Below are positions 59,001-64,000 of a stretch of 64,000 bases of DNA, one piece after another. A model generated the notes under the pieces. It was given only the letters and a program-made list of their open reading frames with translations. It had not been told where the DNA came from and ran no database searches. Each line of letters begins with the position of its first letter. The stretch's first letter is position 1. This DNA comes from Austropuccinia psidii (taxonomy: Eukaryota > Basidiomycota > Pucciniomycetes > Pucciniales > Sphaerophragmiaceae): the NCBI GenBank assembly GCA_023105745.1, contig JALGQZ010000004.1, forward strand, positions 36,646,937 through 36,710,936, read 5' to 3'. Position numbers and translations under genes: made by a program.

Positions 59001-62000
59001 TTTAAGGGATTGGTGGTCATTTTCTATCTTTAAGTAAGTTAAATATTTTGAATTGTTTTTTATGAAAATATAGCTTGGTTTGGACTTATAAATGATATTC
59101 ATTCCTCTATTTATCTTAGTTCTGGAAGGAGTGAAAACTTTAATTATCCAACAGTTTGCAATTATGATATTATAAAATTTAAAAATATTAATCAAATAAG
59201 CTTCTATAAATAAGAATTTTTTTTATCTAAAAGCATTATATCATCATTTGATTAGCCCTTAAAACTTGTTAAAAACGAGAATTTTTCAACCCTGAAAGCT
59301 TAAACCTATTTTAAATCTCTTGAGATCAGAATATCTTATTGGAAGATGTATTTAATATATCAATTCACTTTTTAATAAAGTGGTAGATTAAAATGGTAGA
59401 AGTTAATATTAGCTTAACATTTGAAAATATCTAAATGTTTTTTGTATATAGAACTATTATGTTTTTTGAATTTTCTTTTGAAGAGAATATTAATTATATA
59501 TAGGATATCTGAAAATTTTATCCCAATTTTTGAAGGTTATTTTGTGATAAAGTCTTAAGGGTTAAAATGTGATATTTTGAGGCCAACACATCAAAATTCA
59601 AAAAAATTCATCTTTTTTTATAGGATTCAATATTATTAAGATCTTACTATCATTTTTCTCTTCTTAATATTTAAAACTATTTTTCACAAAAAAAAAGATC
59701 TTGCTGGTTTTTTTTTGGTAAATTTTATTTGAAATTTTCAGCCAAAATTTTGAGGAAAAGGTAATGGATAAATAAATAATATCCTTTTATTTTTTGAAAA
59801 ATAAGTCAAAAAATCAACAAAAACTAATTCAATATAATTAGAATTATCAAAAATGATACTATCTGGGGGTTTTTGAAATGATGAATAACAGAGTTTTGAT
59901 CATAATATAATGTATAAAAAGAGATTATATAAGAAAGATTTTCCGTAATTTTGAAGAAAATATGTGAGTTTTGAGGTTTAAGAGACTTAAAAATAATGAA
60001 AAAACTATTCTTTATGGTAAATTTTGGAATAAAAAAGGGGGAGTGGCTCACAACTAACCCCCAAATGATAAATCATGGCTTGAATGGAATTTTTTCTTGG
60101 AAATAATTACGTCAAAGTGGAAAATTTTCATCATATAATTTAGAGAAAAATACAAATTCGAGTATTATTATTTGGAGGAAATAATTTGGGGGGAAATATT
60201 AATTTTTAAACTCATGAAAGAAGCTGTTTTTTCAAATCTATTGGGAAAATGAAGCTCCCATTCATTTCATGAAAAATTAATTCTTTTGAATATTATTGTA
60301 TAGTATATCATGCTTTCAAGTATCTATCACCTTCTGGGGAGTGACTGTCTGCTTGGGGTTAGGTGATGCTCTGAGAAATAAAAGGAAAAAAGAAAGAGTA
60401 AAGTAACCAAGAGAGCTATTAGTAAATAGCCATAATATGGGAAATATAATATTTGGTTGAGTAATATCTTCAAAAATCAGGATTGTTATTTTAGATGATT
60501 TGGAGTTTTTGCAATGAATTCAAATTTTCAAAGCTCCTATTTATTCTTATATTTATCTTCAGAGATCTTTCCTTGGATTATTTATTATCATAATATCCAA
60601 AAAATAATCATTTGAGAAAATTATTTCAATTTATTATTTTATATCATGTTGACTTTTGGGTACATTATTCATTTTTTTGGGGGGAGGGGGGGGGTAATAT
60701 CCCACTATAGCTTTTTTCAAAGGTTATTTTAATGCGATACATTTAAATTGAGCTAAGAGATATTGGGTTGGTAATCTTAAATAGTAGATATGTTTTTTTT
60801 TGTATTTTATATATAGTTTTCATCCCTTTTTAATTGGAAGAAATTGCAAAATCGCGGTAGCTTCCAGAAATTTCCACAGAGATCCTTTGTGAAATATAGT
60901 TATCACTTTAATTTCCTCTTAGACTATTAAATTAGTAAAATTAATAAGAAAAAGGGTAGTAATTTTCCCAGGAAGTAATGAATTAATAATTTAAAGAAAT
61001 AAAAAGATCTTTTCAATATTGAATCAAAGGATGAGTTCTTAATTCTTCTTTTAGTCTCTTATGATCATTTCTAATTCTTCTGTAATAAAAATGAAATTAC
61101 AACCTGAGTATGAGGTGAAAAATAAGCTTGATTATACAAATGATAAATTTGAGATATCTACTTCATCAAAAAGCTGTAAATATTTATGAAATTCTTGCAT
61201 ATAGCCATATTTACTCATCAAGTACAATATTATGAGTTTTTTACATGTTGGGTAAAGATAATTTGTTTTCAATTTCAGGAATATTTTATCACTAGTAATC
61301 TTAAATATCAAATATCTGTCAGTGAAAATAACATGGAATTGAGGAATTTTTTTTGAAGAATTAATTTCTTGACTTTCTTTTGAATACTAGCTATAGTATT
61401 TTTCGGTTTCTATTAAAGTTGAAAAAGAAGAAGAGCAACTATTCCTTATGGAGTATCCAACAGAGTAACTCTTTCCGCTGGCGCAAAAAGCCAAAAATAT
61501 GAAAAATATGAATATTTAATTAATTTTTCTTTCAGTTGAAACTAATAATAATAAAATAATGAGATCCATAAAGCTTCATCCAAAGCTTCAATCAAGAATT
61601 GAATAAAATAACGAAGCTCTATTTATTCATTTGAAAAGAGAAAATTGATTCACCTTTATTGAGCTTATAGCTAAGAAATCAATTGATAAGATAATCTTGA
61701 TATTATCATTGAAGTTTTTCCTTTTTTTTTGTATATTTAATGTTTGCTCCCTGTACTGTATTTATCCCTTTGTATTAATAAGTAATTTTAATTTTTTTTA
61801 GGAAGAAGGTAGTAAAAATACAAAATAAAAATATTGAAATATTCCTTATAATCAAATTTAAAAGAATTAATTCTTTATAATATTTTTTGTGGAATATTTT
61901 TTAATTAAAGGGTAAAAAAGGTTTCTTTTCTGTTATAAAGTCTGAAAGGACAATTTGACCTCCTGGTGTTAATAATTTCACTATTTTCAACCTTGAGAAG

Positions 62001-62200
62001 TGAGAACTCCAGATTTTAAAAAACATATTTAAATTTATCTTGGAGATATATCGGATATCATAACGGTAAATTAATAGACCCCTAACCTCGAAACATTATG
62101 AATATTTTTATCAAGTGTTGAAATAGTTTCAATGTGAAATTACTTTGGAACTTAAAACATCTTTAAATTCAATTTATGGTGACCTATATTAATAATACCT
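56040..62200. other. Long AT-rich gene-free stretch
   Basis: Stops in all frames; the open frames of 75-78 codons (58959-59195, 59824-60051) are AT-driven and lack domains. A G-run (60679-60694) stands out. I see no transposon protein, RNA gene or clear terminus. Confidence 0.55.
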
Positions 62201-62221
62201 CCACAAAAGAAGGGAATTATA

Positions 62222-62542
62222 TGTCAGAGAATTGGCCCAAAAGAGCCAAGACGAGTCATAACCACCTTTAGCCCAAAAAGTGTAGATATCTAACAACATT
62301 CAAAAAAAAGAACTGCCATGGATTCTCTGCTAAAGGGAATCCATTGGCCATTACCTCGTGTATATAAAAACTTCCCCTAAAAAACAGAAACCTCCCCACA
62401 AATATTTTTCTTGCCTCTCATTATCATCTTCCTTACCGCTATCATCATTTGCTCCTTTATATTTTATTCATCTTTCTCTTCTATATACCATATATTTCTT
62501 ATCTTTCTGTTCCCTTCTAATTTCTATCTTCTCCTTCTAACA
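62222..62542 (+). repeat. Probable 5' LTR of a second copia element
   Basis: It starts TGTCAGAGAATTGG and ends near TTCTAACA. A TATATAAAA box (62361-62369) and a pyrimidine-rich segment lie inside. A TGGTAACTAGC word at about 62557, resembling a primer-binding site, follows. The partner LTR is beyond the window, so the right boundary is uncertain. Confidence 0.5.
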
Positions 62543-62681
62543 TAAGGAATGGTTTTGGTAACTAGCACTGCTTGTGGTTATAGATTCACTTTTCTTGTAA
62601 GTATTATTTGTATTCCACCTTTAGTTCGCACAATTTAACAGATTTACAGTCTAAACTCTTGAGAAACACAAAACAAGGTGG

Positions 62682-64000
62682 AATACAAAATTATCACAAA
62701 AAAACGTGAAGGACGTGAAATATCAAAAAGTCCGCTCCTAGATGGCAAAAACTATAGCCACTGGTACCTTTGTATCAAGATTCATTTAAGATACAAGGAG
62801 ATTATCAAATTTTGCAAAAAACCTTTACCACATGACACCTCAATTCCTGTTACCAATAAATGGTACAGGTCTAGTTGTGAAGCTATCAACATAATCAGCT
62901 CGAATATCAATGAAAGAGTGTTTCGTGAAGTTGTAAATAATGAAACCACTTAAAAAGACAACATACTATGGGCCAAACTGAATGAAAAATATGCCTCAAA
63001 AAGAGCCATAAATAGAGGACGTGTCTGGATGGACTCGAAAAAATCTTCCTATGATGGAAATTTAGAATATGACATAGATTCCTGCAGGAAAATGATTATG
63101 TAACTTGAATCTGTTGACATAAAAGTTCCAAATGAAATTATCTTTTTTTATCTTCTTGGAAAAATTGGTGGTGAATCTTAACTACACCAATTAATTGAGG
63201 TAATAACCCTGAATGAAGAATTGATCGAAAAATCAAACCTCATTCTCAATAGACTACAGGACTTTGCCAACCTGCTACTCCCAAAGAAAATACTGCTCTT
63301 TTCTCAGCCTCAAACAAACCTTTCAACAAGGTATATTACTTATCAAATCGGAACCACAATCAATATTGCACCACTCATAGGAAGAAAGAATTATGGGTAG
63401 AAAAACCTCATCTATGACCTTAAAGAAAGGAAAAGAAAGAAAATATTCTAATTCCTCTGCTAATATTTTAGTAGCCAGCTCCCTAATCACCTCTCCCAAC
63501 TTGGCCAAGGAGAATCGGAATGATATAGTTTCTGACTTTGGTGCTACACATCACATGTTAAAAAATAAAATCTTTTTTCTCTCCTTATCAATTCAATAAA
63601 CATATCTATTTCCACTGGAGACGCCAACAGCTCTTCAAAACCCTCTGGTATTGGAAGAGTCAATATTATGTGTAATAACAGTATAATCACACTGGAAAAT
63701 TTTCTCTACGTACCTAAACTGAAATGCAACTTGGTCAGCCTACTAGAAATATTAAAAAAAAAACTCACCGTTAATAATAAAGAAAAGAAATTTCTATTAG
63801 AATAAAATGGAAAAACTATTCTGGAAGGAAATATAATTGACAGACTCATGTACATCAACTACAGATTACCAAAAACCCTATTGACTCTCAAAAATGGACC
63901 AATTGATATCTGGAACAACCAACCTGGTCATCCAGGTCCCTCTGTTATAACAGAAATGTTTTTGCAGGAAACAAAGCTAGATTGTCTTACATGCCAAATT
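62682..64000 (+). pseudogene. Second copia element: gag, protease and start of integrase, decayed
   Basis: The plus strand gives a copia gag (KSPLLDGKNYSHWYL, then RVFREVVNNE and KRAINRGRVWMD), followed by NLILNRLQDFAN. A protease-type segment comes next, SDFGATHHML, where the middle residue differs from the usual D(S/C)G. Then FLYVPKLKCNLVSLLE follows, and a GAG-pre-integrase zinc region (GHPGPSVITEM...CLTCQI) reaches the window edge. Stops occur, for example at 62950-62952, near 63100 and after 63597, and frames change, so this copy is dead. It is a different family from the copia at 607-5211. The rest lies to the right. Confidence 0.85.

Noticed and set aside
62358..62540. 60-codon plus-strand frame
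   Set aside because: Lies in the pyrimidine-rich part of a probable copia LTR; Ser/Leu/Phe-only composition.

Overview
The window looks like AT-rich nuclear DNA of a rust fungus (Pucciniales, Basidiomycota). The reasons are short GT..AG introns of about 58-92 bases, a Clr2-type heterochromatin gene, and several families of LTR retrotransposon whose proteins I recognise as typical of rust genomes. The chromovirus gag/pol and the DUF4100-like gag-protease most resemble what I remember from Austropuccinia psidii. The species name is an inference from memory, not a search result.

Layout. 1-399 is the 3' end of a gypsy-type internal region and 400-5772 is its LTR. That LTR is split by a copia element (607-5211; 200-bp LTRs, 5-bp target duplication), and it abuts the C-terminal end of a dead MULE/FAR1 transposase gene (5773-8223, minus). 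8.4-11.3 kb is AT-rich and holds a 9-bp array (9060-9433) and four copies of a GC-cored repeat. 11.2-14.4 kb is a degenerate LTR element on the minus strand. 14.7-27.7 kb is an older minus-strand LTR retrotransposon of the DUF4100-like retropepsin type. A younger chromovirus (15575-25262) is nested in its protease domain.

27.7-47.8 kb is mostly gene-free AT-rich sequence with decayed transposon remains: three dispersed copies of a hairpin repeat, an inverted copy of the 13-kb LTR, a perfect 10-bp phased array (37941-38659), and a PIF/Harbinger-like and a pogo-like transposase relic. 47832-50746 is a structurally complete hAT transposon with matching 8-bp target duplications and an uninterrupted four-exon transposase gene.

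The only host-like genes are on the minus strand at 51.6-55.9 kb: a Clr2-type silencing factor (three exons) and a downstream two-exon gene for a low-complexity protein. From 56 to 62.2 kb I see no gene. At 62.2 kb to the right edge lies the 5' part of a second, decayed copia element.

How the parts relate: almost everything is mobile DNA at different stages of decay, stacked by nested insertion. The one conserved host gene encodes a probable subunit of the machinery that silences such elements. The hAT is the only element here that looks intact.
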